Part shown: positions 31,984-42,700 of the stretch, piece by piece
Numbering within the stretch: the first letter of the stretch is position 1
Layout of the letters: every line of letters begins with the position of its first letter
NCBI GenBank assembly: GCA_002049455.2
Contig: KV919142.1
Coordinates: 1-64,000, forward strand
Source: Porphyra umbilicalis
Lineage: Eukaryota; Rhodophyta; Bangiophyceae; Bangiales; Bangiaceae
Direction of reading: 5' to 3'
DNA: 64,000 nucleotides
Made by a program: the position numbers and the translations under genes
Notes under the pieces: generated by a model
Seen by the model: only the letters and a program-made list of their open reading frames with translations
Databases searched by the model: none
What the model was told of the DNA's origin: nothing

Positions 31984-32759
31984 ACCTTGAGGTTGTCAAC
32001 AATCCTCGGCGCCATGGCGCCTCCGGAGAAGAGGCCGAGAAACCACAAGAAGAACAGGCTGCGTTGGAACTTCATGAGTAAGATTAAAGCCAAATACTCG
32101 TCGTTGAGCATGATGCTGGACTTTTTGAAGGCTAGGGTGATGAATACCGACGCCTTGCCGCGGACGTTGGAAGTCACCGTGGCGCCCCGCGCCGCCTCGG
32201 GTGTAAGCTGCAAGTAGGTGTGATCGACATTAGCGCGCGACACAACATCCGCCGTCCTCTGCTTCACGAGCGCGTCCACGACAAACTTTCACAGTACCAC
32301 AAACTCCAGCAGCCGGTTGCGGAAAGAGTCGTTGCGGTGGGGGTGATGAAGCTCCGCCCTCGTCTCCTTCACCAAGTCGTCGGGGATCGTCGAGGACGAG
32401 ACCACGGCGGGGGGGGGGTTGATACGGCTGTGGCCGCGCCCCGCTGGTAGGCGAATGCGCGGAGGGGCGCCAGTCAAGCCAGGAAAAGCAAAGTCGTGGC
32501 AGATCACGTAGTCCTGGTTCGTGGGCGTACCACTGCTGCCTTCATCACATGCCCCATTACCTGCGCGTGACGTGCCGCCGCTGCTGCCACCTCTGCCACC
32601 CTTGCCGCCGCGTCCGCCACTCCCTTCAGAGACGGCACCAACAAAGGCCCTGCCACCCGCCGGAAGTGCGCTCGCAGTGGACGCAGCCGAGTGCGAGCTT
32701 AATGGTTGCGTGTTTAGGGAGCTCCCGGCCGATGGATCACGCAAAAGGGCCACCACCAA
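31956..32759 (-). CDS. Unknown protein with one membrane segment
   Basis: The minus-strand frame begins with a Ser/Gly-rich part and continues through PTNQDYVICHDFAFPGLTG and IPDDLVKETRAELHHPHR. It ends with a likely membrane helix (LILLMKFQRSLFFLWFLGLF). The frame is interrupted once in the middle but resumes without a phase change. No family is recognised. The single helix near the C-terminus suggests a tail-anchored or membrane-associated product. Confidence 0.4.
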
Positions 32760-32890
32760 AGTGTCGCCGTCCTCGGCGACGCCCCACGGCCACTATGCCC
32801 CCGTCGCGTCGAGCCCCGTCGCGTCGCCACCCAGAATGCCACCCAAAGGCGGCTCGTTTCTCGCATCCGCGATGAGCGCGGCGCCACCGC

Positions 32891-33493
32891 TCACCCCAAC
32901 GCCAGCACAGTCAGTGCCACTGGGCGCGTCTCTACGGACAGCGGCATCAGCGGTGGCGGTGGCGGCGACAACGGTGCCGGAAGCAGCGGCGGCGGTGGCG
33001 CCCTCGTCATTAGATGCATCTTGGGAAGTCCTTTGAACAGCCCAAGACCCCCGCTCTCTTGGCTCTCCTCATCTGAACGACGCAAAGCGGAAGAGATGCT
33101 GTCCACGCCGATGGACACAGCGGCCTCGTTCGCTGGGGAGGGGTCACCCTGCTGAGTACCATTGACGTAGCCAGACCCAAACAGCAACATCCCACCAGGT
33201 ATGTCCCCGCGACAAATCGACGCAGCAATCAGTATCTCGCCGTTAGTGACCGTCTGTATCTTTATACATGTCCCCTGCAGGATCTGAGCCAAGTGCACGA
33301 ATGCATGGCCGGAGGAGTAGCCGTAGAGGCCCGCGGCCACCGATACAGACGGAACGACATCCATAATCCCCATGGAGGCCACCCGCACACCTCGAACCAG
33401 ACCACCTGACACCCACTTAGCTGCCACCTCAGTGGCACACCGGACGGCGTACGTCGCTGACTTCCTGCCACCCCCCACGCCAAAGCAGGTCAC
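32891..33493 (-). CDS. Unknown protein, start of the minus-strand module
   Basis: The frame starts MTCFGVGGGRKSATYAVRCA. About 150 residues look like a real globular domain rich in Val, Gly and Ser, including VPSVSVAAGLYGYSSGHAFV and NGEILIAASICRGDIPGGML. It then becomes Pro-rich, probably out of frame. No family is recognised. It is the most upstream frame of the minus-strand series that converges on the helicase region. Confidence 0.45.
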   Translation of the reverse strand: MTCFGVGGGRKSATYAVRCATEVAAKWVSGGLVRGVRVASMGIMDVVPSVSVAAGLYGYSSGHAFVHLAQILQGTCIKIQTVTNGEILIAASICRGDIPGGMLLFGSGYVNGTQQGDPSPANEAAVSIGVDSISSALRRSDEESQESGGLGLFKGLPKMHLMTRAPPPPLLPAPLSPPPPPLMPLSVETRPVALTVLALG

Positions 33494-33825
33494 GAGCCCT
33501 CATTTCTCAGCAGCCCCGAAGAGAAAAGGCGGCCTCCCAGCCACTGGCCTCAAACAGCAGTTGAAATGCAACGAGCAGTCACAGCGAGGCCACTCTGTGC
33601 CACGCTCAGTGGATAACACGCGCAATGAGCATGGAAGGCGCACACCGGTGGGGAAGCGACGGGGTTGCGAGGGCGAGCAGGGACGCCGGGGTGAGTACAG
33701 GCGCGGGAAAGCAGATGCGTGGGACGACCGCCGGGAACCGCGGGCGAAAAGCGGCAGCAAAACTCCAGCAGCAGCAGCCAGGATGGCGGAGCCGGAGGAG
33801 AAACGCGCCACGTACAACGGGTAGC
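33494..33825. other. Spacer before the minisatellite
   Basis: No supported gene. It is the likely upstream region of the minus-strand module that starts at 33493. Confidence 0.35.
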
Positions 33826-34733
33826 AGCAAAAACGCCGGCGGCAACCGCCGCGGCGACGGCGCGGCGGGGCGCGGCGCCGCGCGCAACAAGAAGCAAGAA
33901 CAGCACTGGCGGTAACCGTCGGAATTCCGTGGGGGGCCGCAGCGCCATGCCGTGCGCAACCGGCTGACAAAACGGATGCCGGAGGCAGCCGCCGCGGCGA
34001 CGCGGGGGGGAAAGGCGTGGCACCAAGAGCAAGCGGCGGCAGAAAAAGCGCTGGCGGCAGCCGCCGCGGCGATGGGAGGAGGGAGGGTCGCATCGCCACA
34101 CGCAACAGTCAGCAAAGAAAAACGCCTATTGCAGCGGCCGCGGCGACGGCGTGGGGGTGCGCGGCGCCACACGCGAGCGGTAGCAACACAAATGACTGCG
34201 GCTACAGGGGGTAGCGGGGCGTGGCGCCGCGCGCAACCGGCAAAAGCAAAAACGCCGGTGGCAACGGCCGCGGTGACGGGGGGAGGAAGGGGCGCCGCGC
34301 CACGCGCAACTGGCAGCAGAAAGAACGCCGGTGGCAGCTGCTGCGGCGACATAGGGGGGGGGGGCGCGACGCCACGCGCGAGCGGCGGCAGCAAAATCGC
34401 TTGCGGCGACTGCCGTGACAACTGGCAGAGGGGGGGGCGCAGCGCCACGCACAACAGGCATAAAAAAGAACGCCGATGACAACCGCCACGAATACGGGGG
34501 GGGGCGGGGCGGGGCGCCACGCGCAACAGTAAGCAACGAAAAACGCCGGTGGCAGCGGCCGCTGCGTCGGCGGGGGGGTGCGCGGCGCCACGCGCGAGCG
34601 GCACCAACAAAAACGACTGCGGCGACAGGGGGGAGGGGGGCGCGGTGCCGCGCGCAACCGACAGCAGCAATACCGCCGGCGGCAGTCGCAGCGACGGCGG
34701 TGGGGCGCTCGGGGCGCCGCGTGTGCGAACGGA
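33826..34733. repeat. 72-bp minisatellite, about 13 copies
   Basis: Units of about 60 to 74 bases repeat the order AGCAAAAACGCCGGTGGCA, then GGCCGCGGCGACGG, a G-run, and GCGCGGCGCCACGCGC followed by AAC or GAG. Unit starts fall near 33826, 33897, 34034, 34109, 34182, 34241, 34314, 34386, 34457, 34531, 34603 and 34663. Seventy-two bases is 24 codons, which keeps several frames open. I treat the resulting Pro/Ala and Gly/Arg peptide repeats as spurious. Confidence 0.9.
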
Positions 34734-35195
34734 TCTGGGTTGCGCGTGGCGGTGACGTGTTGTGCGGTCGCCGACACGTGGGGTATCGTTCAGCGTGCCA
34801 CGTGAGCTGATCGTCGCGTAATAGAGGGGTGTTTACAAAGGTTCAGAGAGGTGCTGTAAAGCACAACAGCACCCAATAGGAATCGAGGATGAAGGGTTGG
34901 ATCCGCTCAAGGGTTGGATCCAACCCAGTCGTTTCCTCTGCTGTGCTCTAACCTATCTGCTGCAGGCCCCTATTGGTTGGGAAGCGTCAGGTATGTTCAG
35001 CGTAAACGACCTTTCCCGGGGGGGTTGGCAGAATGTTGCCCGTCGTGGTTCCTGAGAGGTTCCTGTGCTGCGGGAAATATTTCCCGGGGGGACTGCGAAA
35101 GAGCACTAACGGCGCACGTGTCGGTGAGAATCCCCCCTCACAGGCACTTGGATGGGGTGCTCAGAGAGTTAGGACTAACCAGCTGGCCTAATAGG
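34734..35195. other. Spacer with small palindromes
   Basis: No gene seen. It holds a direct repeat of GGGTTGGATCC near 34900, a perfect 16-nt palindrome CGGGAAATATTTCCCG at 35071-35086, and GGCCTAATAGGCC just before the piggyBac end. Confidence 0.5.
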
Positions 35196-35621
35196 CCCTA
35201 GTGTCTATTCTACCTTGAGGTGAGGATCAATTGATACTCAATCGAGGATCATATGATCCGATCCAACAATCGACGATTCCACCACTCATTCGTAAGATTT
35301 TGGACTCACAGCGACCTACAAACTTCTTCGCTGCGCTGCACGAGCGCTTCGTTGGCACAAACTGGGCTGGCTCTAGATGGTCTTTCAGCGAGTGACCAGA
35401 GGTCGTTCCTTCCACAAATAGCTCTGCTGACTCGAGATCCTGCAATCCCAGCAGCGATGCTCAAACACCACCCTTTCAGGCGTCCGCGAGCGATCTGGCT
35501 GCGGTTGCACCCCCCAATCACCCGCATCCTTCCCCTAGGTCCTCCGTACCTGGCGCCCGGCTTAACACGGGCCCGGTCCACCCTCCACGCGCCCGCGCGC
35601 CCCACCGCCTCCCCTAGTTGT

Positions 35622-37889
35622 TCACACGCTCATCTGATGTGCCGCACGCATGTGCTCTGCAAAGCACAAGCGGGTCGAACGGGCACCGCAAAAAAACACC
35701 TCACCCACACCAGGCGTGTCCTTGCAGGTAGAGCACACGAGAGTCGTCCGCGCACCACATACCCGACACCCACGTTGCGCTAAGTGACCCGATGACGCGT
35801 GGCGCCTCTTGGCAGTGGATGTTAAGTGAGTCCCCACCCCGTACGCTGGACCCGAGGCTGCCTGCTCCGCTCCGTCGACGACCGCCTTCGCACGTGTGCC
35901 AGTAGCATCGAGAGTGTTGTCAATCATCTCAGATGCTAGCTGCTCGTAGAAGTTGGCCTGCAGAAGGGAGGCCGCCGGCCCCCTCGCCCCGCGATGGAGC
36001 AGCCACGCGTCAACGATGCAAATTCCCAACAGGGAAATGTTCACCCGCATAGACCAGTCGTGCGTGCCGAGCTTCCGCTCCAGGCGTAGGTCTTCCTGCC
36101 GGCAGCGATTCTGGCGGTCAATCTGGGAGCAGCACCCATAGTAGAGCTGTGCAACCTCCGGCTGCCGCACCGTCAACGCCACGCGATGTGCCCCTGTCCC
36201 GTCCTCCATCTCCCTCCACCGTAAACGCTCATAGGAGGTGCCAGGCTGACAGCTGCCAGCCGTTGACACGATGTAACGCCTCTCCCGGTTTACCCACACG
36301 AGAGCCAACATGTCGGGGCGACCAGTAGCGTCGAGATGAACCATCGAGAGGTGATCACCTCTGGCGCCCAGCTCTCGAGAGTCTAGGCTGGCCAATGGAA
36401 AGCGGCGGTGAGCAGTCTTAACCACGCCGGTGAAGCGCAGGCCCGCCTCCTTGAGGACCAATGCGGTGGCTACGCTTGCAAAGTACGAATCCGCACAGAC
36501 GATGCGGTCCGTCCCGGCCCACGGTCGCACCAGCCGCATAAGTACAGCCGTGCCGTGGGATCCAGCAAGCTCTTCCGCAGTAATATTGGATTGTTGGTCG
36601 GCGGCGGTGGTGACAATGCGCAGCTGCAGCGTCAAGCCGCTGCGGCCACACGCAGCGTCTTGAATTTCACACCCGTTCTCCGGTTTGCGATCGATGGCGA
36701 CGTACATTGGGAGCCCGCGGGAAGTCCAGTGGCCACCTTGCCCGTACCATCGAGAGATGGATTCGTCAACGCAGATGGTGTCTCCCGGTGTGACCCAGGA
36801 TGACCGATGGGTGTTGATGGACGAGACAAAGTCGTTGACTCGCGCCCAGCGCAGTTGCTCAGACCCCCCGCTGGCCGCCGGTGGCTCGTCCGGGGCTTGA
36901 CTAAATGTGAGCAGCGACCACAAAATATCAAAGCGCCGTCGTGGCATACCCGTTCGACTCCCAAAAGCAGGGGCTGGCAGGTGTTTGGTTCGTGCGGTGG
37001 TCGACCACAGCTCGGCTCGTGACCCAAATTCAAACCGCGTGGACAGGAGGAGCACACCAAATCATTTGACCAGCTCCCCAGGAGACGTGGGCAGTACGCC
37101 GGCCTGAACCAACTTGGCTGAAGTGAGACGCACCATCCTTGCGAGCTGGTCTTGTGGAAAGACAGCAAATAAATATTCCAGCGGCGTGCGCGACCGCCCG
37201 AAGCCAACTGCGTCTCCCCCTTCCGCAATAATCTCGTCCCCGAGCGTGCGCACCGACCACGCCCGTCGCGCAACAGGCCCTCCAATAGGCTGCAAGACTT
37301 CCGCACCGCGCCATTCGAAGCCGTGCACAACAACAGGGGGCGGGGCAGCAGGCTCACCCGCAGGCCTGGCCAGCCGCACCGTGGGGGTCAGCGGGGAACC
37401 GGTCGCCACGTCATGCACCTGGCTCGCCGGATCGATCTCGTTGTTGACAATAGCGGATGGGCTGGCAGCCGGGGGCAGATGACCCTTCGCAGGGGCAACC
37501 GGAGGGGCAGGCGTCACAGGTGGGCATGCCTGGCTGGCCACATGTGCCAGGGTCTCGAGAACGGAGGGTGGTGCCGCATCTGCCACACCGCTGGAAGGCG
37601 GCGGCGCCGGCAATCCTGATGACTCAGGGGCGACACCAGCCCGCACACACCGAAGTACGAGACACTTAACGACCTCATGACCAGACATCCGCCACCGTGC
37701 AGTGACGGTAGTCGCGAGGCGGATATTCTGGTTCTTGCTGCGACTAAACGCCGTCACGCGTCCAATCACCAACTTGGTTGTCGCGGCGCTGCCGTAGAGG
37801 CGCGCACATTCGGCAAAGTTCTTGACATGGATGGCCTTGGCATGCACGAGAGCGTTGATCCCCAGACGGGGGTCAGACAGAGGCGCCAT
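35622..37889 (-). pseudogene. piggyBac transposase with one in-frame TGA
   Basis: A single frame of 755 codons is interrupted only by TGA at 37062-37064 (codon 276), between SPGELVK and FGVLLLSTRF. The family reads straight through a similar hydrophobic stretch here. The N-terminal part includes KLVIGRVTAFSRSKNQNIRL. The RNase H-like catalytic core shows the first Asp in TICVDESISRWYG (about 375) and the second in IVCADSYFASVA (467). The third position reads ALVWVNRERRYIVS (534), with Asn where Asp is expected. A Cys-rich zinc-binding tail follows (CRVCGARTTLVCSTC). The TGA and the missing third Asp together suggest an inactive but recent copy. Confidence 0.9.
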
Positions 37890-38573
37890 GTGGCAACCAG
37901 TCGAGGAGGCGGCGTGGGAAGTGGACGGGGGGAAGTCGGGGAGGCCAGAGGCGGACGAGGGCAGAGATAGGAAGCGTCACGGGTCCGCGCGTCCTCGTGC
38001 CTCGCGACCGTTAGCTCGACTGTGGTCAGGACTGACAAGGCCTGATGAGAACCAGTGGCACCCCCTGGACACGCGACATGCGGAGATCCCTCTTGAACTG
38101 GGCGCACACCGCAGGCGGCACAGTCGTGATCGGGGGAGGGAGGGGTGAGAGAAAAACGCACGTGTCATCACCACTGGCTGTACAGGTGCGCGCCAGACGG
38201 GGGGTGGAGCCCCACGGAGCTATTCGAGCAAGGCCGACCTAGTGAAAAAGCGCGCGCTGCTCAGGAAAGGAAAAAGCGCGGATGCACGGGTCTCATCCTG
38301 AGGGTGGCCGTCCGCAGACAGCCGCGGACACGGACAGACGCCGTGAGCTGAGCCACTTCGTTCGGGTCCGCGCGCATCAGGGACTTTCCTGGGGATGACA
38401 CCAGGCGGCTCGGGCTGCTGGGAGCAGTCACAGAAATGCACACAGTGTTCTAACTACATGCAGTTTAAGGACGCCCTCTGGCCCCAAAGGTACATAGACA
38501 GCGCTGAGTCCGTTTCCGAGGTCAAAGAAGTGATGGGACCTCTCAGACTGCCTCAACAACGAGTTAAAAACGA
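37890..38573. other. Non-coding 5' part of the piggyBac element
   Basis: This lies between the transposase start and the right terminal repeat. Only short frames are present. It should contain the transposase promoter. Confidence 0.5.
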
Positions 38574-38622
38574 GGATCATATGATCCTGAAAGGATCAAT
38601 TGATCCTCAAGGTAGAACAGAC

Positions 38623-39010
38623 AAGTGTCTACCAGAGGGGATGTTTCCCGAGAAGAAGAACTCCGTGAGAAAGCCGTGAGCCGGATCCGGTATCCTCCGT
38701 GATATCCGGACGCTTACCGAAGGCCCATCCGGCCATCGATCTCACGAAATACTCACGAACGTCTCACGAACGCGTTGGAACAACGCTCTTCAGTCTTTCC
38801 CCACTGCTGGGCACCCTCTATGGCGATCGTATTCCACCTACGTGGCACCCGATTTGCCTACGTGGCGGACGATCGCAGGCCGGAATCAGCCTTGATCGCG
38901 CCATAGAGGTCGGTCGATCTGCATTCGTCACGAAAAAACTTTAGGCATCGTGCCCAAGAAAGGATGTCACAGCAATGGAGAAGGACTGTATTGATGGCGC
39001 ATCCCGATAT
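38623..39010. other. Spacer with a short foldback
   Basis: No gene seen. CCTCTATGGCG at 38815 is mirrored by CGCCATAGAGG at 38899, and CCTACGTGGC occurs twice between them. This may be the remains of a small foldback element. Confidence 0.4.
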
Positions 39011-39034
39011 GCGTCGGCATCGCGATGCCGACGC
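39011..39034. repeat. Perfect 24-bp palindrome
   Basis: GCGTCGGCATCG at 39011-39022 is followed directly by its exact reverse complement at 39023-39034. It lies about 730 bases before the glycosyltransferase start, in sequence that could be its promoter region. Confidence 0.9.
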
Positions 39035-39761
39035 GCAGCCGGGTGCGCGTCCGGGGCACCCCGGCAGGCAGAGCCCCGACTGTCGGCGCGCCCGCCGGTC
39101 CACCCCCCCCCACCGCCCCCCGCGCGGCGCCCGCCCCGCGCGCGCCCGCCGACGCTGCGTCCGCCCCCGCGGCGCCGCGACTGTCGGGGATTGCGGGGCG
39201 GCCGCCCGCCGACCGCGGCGGCGGCGGCGGCGGCGGCGGCGGCCGCGCGGCGCGGCGACCGCGGCGGCGCCGCCGCCGCGCGCCGGATTTTGGGGCCCCG
39301 CCCCGCCGGCGCGGCCGCCGCGGCGCCCGCCGGCGGGGGCGGCGGCGGCGCCGCGGCCGCCCCGCCGCCGCCGCCGCGCCGCCGCCCGCGCCGCCGCCGC
39401 CGCCCGGTGGCGCGCGGGCGGCCGCCGGCGGCGTGGGGCGCGCGGGCGGGGGGGGCACCCGCCGCGCCGGCGGGCGCCCGCGCGCCACGCCCGCCGCGCC
39501 CGGGGGGCGGCGCCCCCCCGCCGCGCGGCGCGCGCGTCGCGGGGACACCCCCTCCCCCCGCGTTAGAGCGGGGGCCTTACAAAAACCGACGCGCGCCGCC
39601 GCGACCGCCGCCGCACCCGCAGCCAACCGCCGCCGCCGCCGCCGCGCGTGTCCGCCCCCGCGCCCGCCCGCCGCCGTCGAGCCGCCCGCCGGCGTGGCGC
39701 ACGTCCCCCTCTCCTAGTCGAGGGCGACGCGCGCGCACCCTTCCCCTTTCCCGCCCCCCCA
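39035..39761. other. Extremely GC-rich upstream region of the glycosyltransferase
   Basis: Almost entirely CG and GCC runs, open in most frames, with no domain. It may contain the 5' untranslated region of the gene starting near 39762. Confidence 0.45.
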
Positions 39762-42700
39762 ATGGCGCCGGGCGCCCCCCCCCCCGCCGCCCGCGCGGTC
39801 ACTGGGCGGCGCGCCTGGGGGGCCTCGTCAAGTGGCGCGCGGCCGCGCACCTCGCCGCCGCGCACCCGGCGCACCACTTTGGCGTCCCGTCCGTGGCGGC
39901 CGTTGCCGCGACGCTCCTCGCGGCGGGGGCGTTCCTCCAGGCGCTTTCGCCGGGGGGGTGGCGCCCCGCGGGGGCGCCCTCGACCGCGGGGGGGGCGGCG
40001 CCACTGGCGGCCGCCGCCCGCCCCGCCGACGGCGGCGGCGGCGGCGGCGGCGGCGGTAGTGCCGGCGGCCCGCACGTTGCCGTTGTCATTGTCTGCGACG
40101 GCGGCGGCGGGGGGGGGTGGGGGGGTGGGGGCGGGGACGTGGCCGCCGCCTGCGGCGCCGCCGCCCCCGCCATCCGCACGACGCTCGCGTCGGTGGGGGC
40201 GCAGACGCTCACCGCGTCTGCCATTGCCGTTGCCGTGCCGCTGCCGGCAGACACCCCGGCGGCGGCCGTCGCCGCCTTGGCCGCCGCGTATGCAGACGAC
40301 GGGGGGCCCCCCACGGGGGGGGTCGCCGACGCCGCGCCGCCGGGCGTGGCGCTCGTCGCCTGCGGCGGCGGCGGCGGCGGCGGGGGCGGCGGCGGTGCCG
40401 CCGCGGGGGCAGACGGCGCCCCCCCCCCCCCCCCACCACCCCCGCCGCGTGCATGGCCGCCGCCGCCGCCCGCGTCGGCGCGGCCGGCGGCTACGTGGCG
40501 TTTGTGCAAGGCGCCACCGCCCTGGCGCCGACCGCCCTCGAGCAGTGGTACCTCTTTGTCGCCACCCGCCCCGCGGCCGCCGTCGCCGCCGTCCGCGGCG
40601 CCGTGACCGTCGAGGCGGGGGGGGGGCGCGGCGGCGCGCCCCCGCCCGTGAGTGACGCCAAGGGCGCCGTGCAGCACCCGCCGTGGGCGCTCCCGCTGCT
40701 CGTGCGCGCCGACGCGTGGGCGGCGGCGTCTGCCCGCGGGGCAGCCGCGGGGGGGGGGGGGGGGCGCCGACCGGCGCCCCAGCGGCGGCGGTGGCGGCGG
40801 CGGCGGGGCGGGCGGCGCTGCTCGGCGTGTTGAACGCCAGCCGCGCGCTGCCGACGGCGCTCGGCACGTTGGGGGACGGGCCGGGGGTGCCCGACGAGGC
40901 GGGGCTGTTTGGCCTGTCGCTGTTGGGGGGGTGGGGGGGGGGGGGGGGGGGGGGGGGACGCGGGGGGGGCCCCACGCGTCAAGACCCTCGATGAGCTCCT
41001 CGGCGTGACGCCCGCGGGCGGCCCGCCGGCGGCGGCGGCGGCGGCAGCAGCCGCAGCGGCGGCGGGCGCGTCCCCGCCGACGCCCCTCCACCTCCACAGC
41101 GAGCTCGCCTACCGCCGCTGGTCGTGCCACCTGGAGGAGGGGGCCATGTACGCCAAGCCCCCCCCCGGGGCGGGGGCCCCCCCCGGGGCCCCCCCCCCCG
41201 CCGACCTCCGCCGCCTCCCCTCCCGCCGCCTCGACGGCGGCGGGGGGGGGGGCGCGTGGGATGGGCGCACCCGCCCCCGCATCCTCTTCCTCCTCCCGTG
41301 GCTGCAGATGGGCGGCTCGGAGCGGGCGGCGCTCGACGTGGCGGCGCACCTCGCCGCCCACCAGTGGCACGTGTCGTTTGTGTTGACAATGCCGTACTGG
41401 GGGCTCGACGCCGCCGGCTGCTACGCCCCCGTCCACGCGTGGGCGGACCGCGCGAGCGCCCTCACCCCCGACGTGTTTGACTTGGTCGCGCTCGCCCCGT
41501 CGGCGGCGGCGAGCCGCACCCTCCTCTACCTCATGGACACCCGCGCCCCCGATTACGTTTTCATTGCAAACTCCCGGTGGGCGTACGAGCACACGGAGCT
41601 GCTGCGGGCGACCTACCCCCACACGGTCGTGGGGGACTACAACCACATGGTGCACATGGGGTGGGAGGGGGGGGGGCTCCCCCGCTTTGCCGCCGACCAC
41701 TCGGAATACGTCGACGTGCACCTGACGGCGAGCGACAATGTGACGGCGGCGATGCGGGGGTGGGTCGCCGCCGCGCGCGGCGGGCGCGCCAAGGCGCTGC
41801 GGGGGGGGGGGGGGGGGCGCCCGCCGCCAAAATCCACACCTGCCGCATTGGGGCAGACGCGGGGGGGGCGCTCCGCGGCTACCCGCGGCGCCTCGCGCGC
41901 GCGCACACGCGCGTGCGCTTGCGCATCCCCGACGGCGCGACGGTCGTGCTCTTTGCGGGGCGCTTCACCGTCGGAAAGGGCGTCGACGTGATTGCCGACG
42001 TGGTGCGGCGCTTTGCCGACCGCCGCGCGGCGGGCGCGGCGGGGGGGGGTGCCGCCGGCGGCGGCGGCGGCGACGAGGCGTGGGGTGGTGCCGCCGCCGA
42101 CGAGGCGTCGGCGGCGCCCGCGTCGCCGCCGCCCCTCGTCTTTCTCTTTGTCGGCAATGGCACGCAGCTGCCGCTCGTCGAGGCGCTCGCCGACCCCGCG
42201 TCGCCCACCGCCCCGTGGGTGCGCTCCGTGCCCCCCGTGACGGACGCGGCGGCGCTCGCCGCCTACTATGCCGCCTCGGACGTGCTGCTCCTGCCGTCGG
42301 CCAATGAGGGCGTCGCGCTCGTCGTGTACGAGGCGATGGCGGCGGGGCTGCTGGTCATGACGACGGACGTGGGGGGCCAAGCCGAGGTCGTCACCCCGCA
42401 CACGGGGGTGCTCCTCCCCGCCGACACCCCCCGCGACGCGCTGCTCGACCTCATTGGGGAGCACCTGGAGGCGCTCTCGGGCGCCCCCGACGCCATTGGC
42501 AGCACCGCCCACCGGTTGGGGGTGGATTACGCGGCGGTCGCCGCCGCCGGCGCCGCCGCCGTCGCGACGCGCTTCACAAAGGCCGCCTTCCTCGGCTGCG
42601 TGTCGCACGCGCTCCTCGGCGCCCCGCGGCAGCCGCCGCCGCCGTGGCTCTACACCAGGGGCGGCCGCGCGCGCGTCGCCGCCAACACCGCGGTGGTCGT

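Larger units (their letters stand above)
35196..38622 (-). mobile_element. piggyBac-like DNA transposon with terminal inverted repeats
   Basis: The left end starts CCCTAGTGTCTATTCTACC. The right end carries the reverse complement of TGTCTGTTCTACCTTGAGG. Inside each end lie two palindromes in mirror order: GGATCAATTGAT at 35224 and GGATCATATGATCC at 35246 on the left, then GGATCATATGATCC at 38574 and GGATCAATTGATCC at 38593 on the right. The start CCCT fits the family. I could not confirm a TTAA target duplication, so the exact ends are uncertain by some 20 bases. The interior carries the transposase on the minus strand. Confidence 0.85.

Noticed and set aside
33606-34670. Minus-strand frame of 354 codons with 24-residue repeats
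   Set aside because: The peptide repeat follows exactly from the 72-bp minisatellite, other frames are equally open, and composition matches no protein.
33826-34733. CRISPR-like array of regularly spaced repeats
   Set aside because: There are no unique spacers and no conserved short repeat with constant spacer length. The whole 72-bp unit repeats in tandem.
8413-37064. Stop-codon reassignment, suggested by several in-frame stops
   Set aside because: The interrupting codons are both TAG (kinase, Myb/SANT-like) and TGA (piggyBac), and the well-kept genes use TGA and TAG as normal stops.
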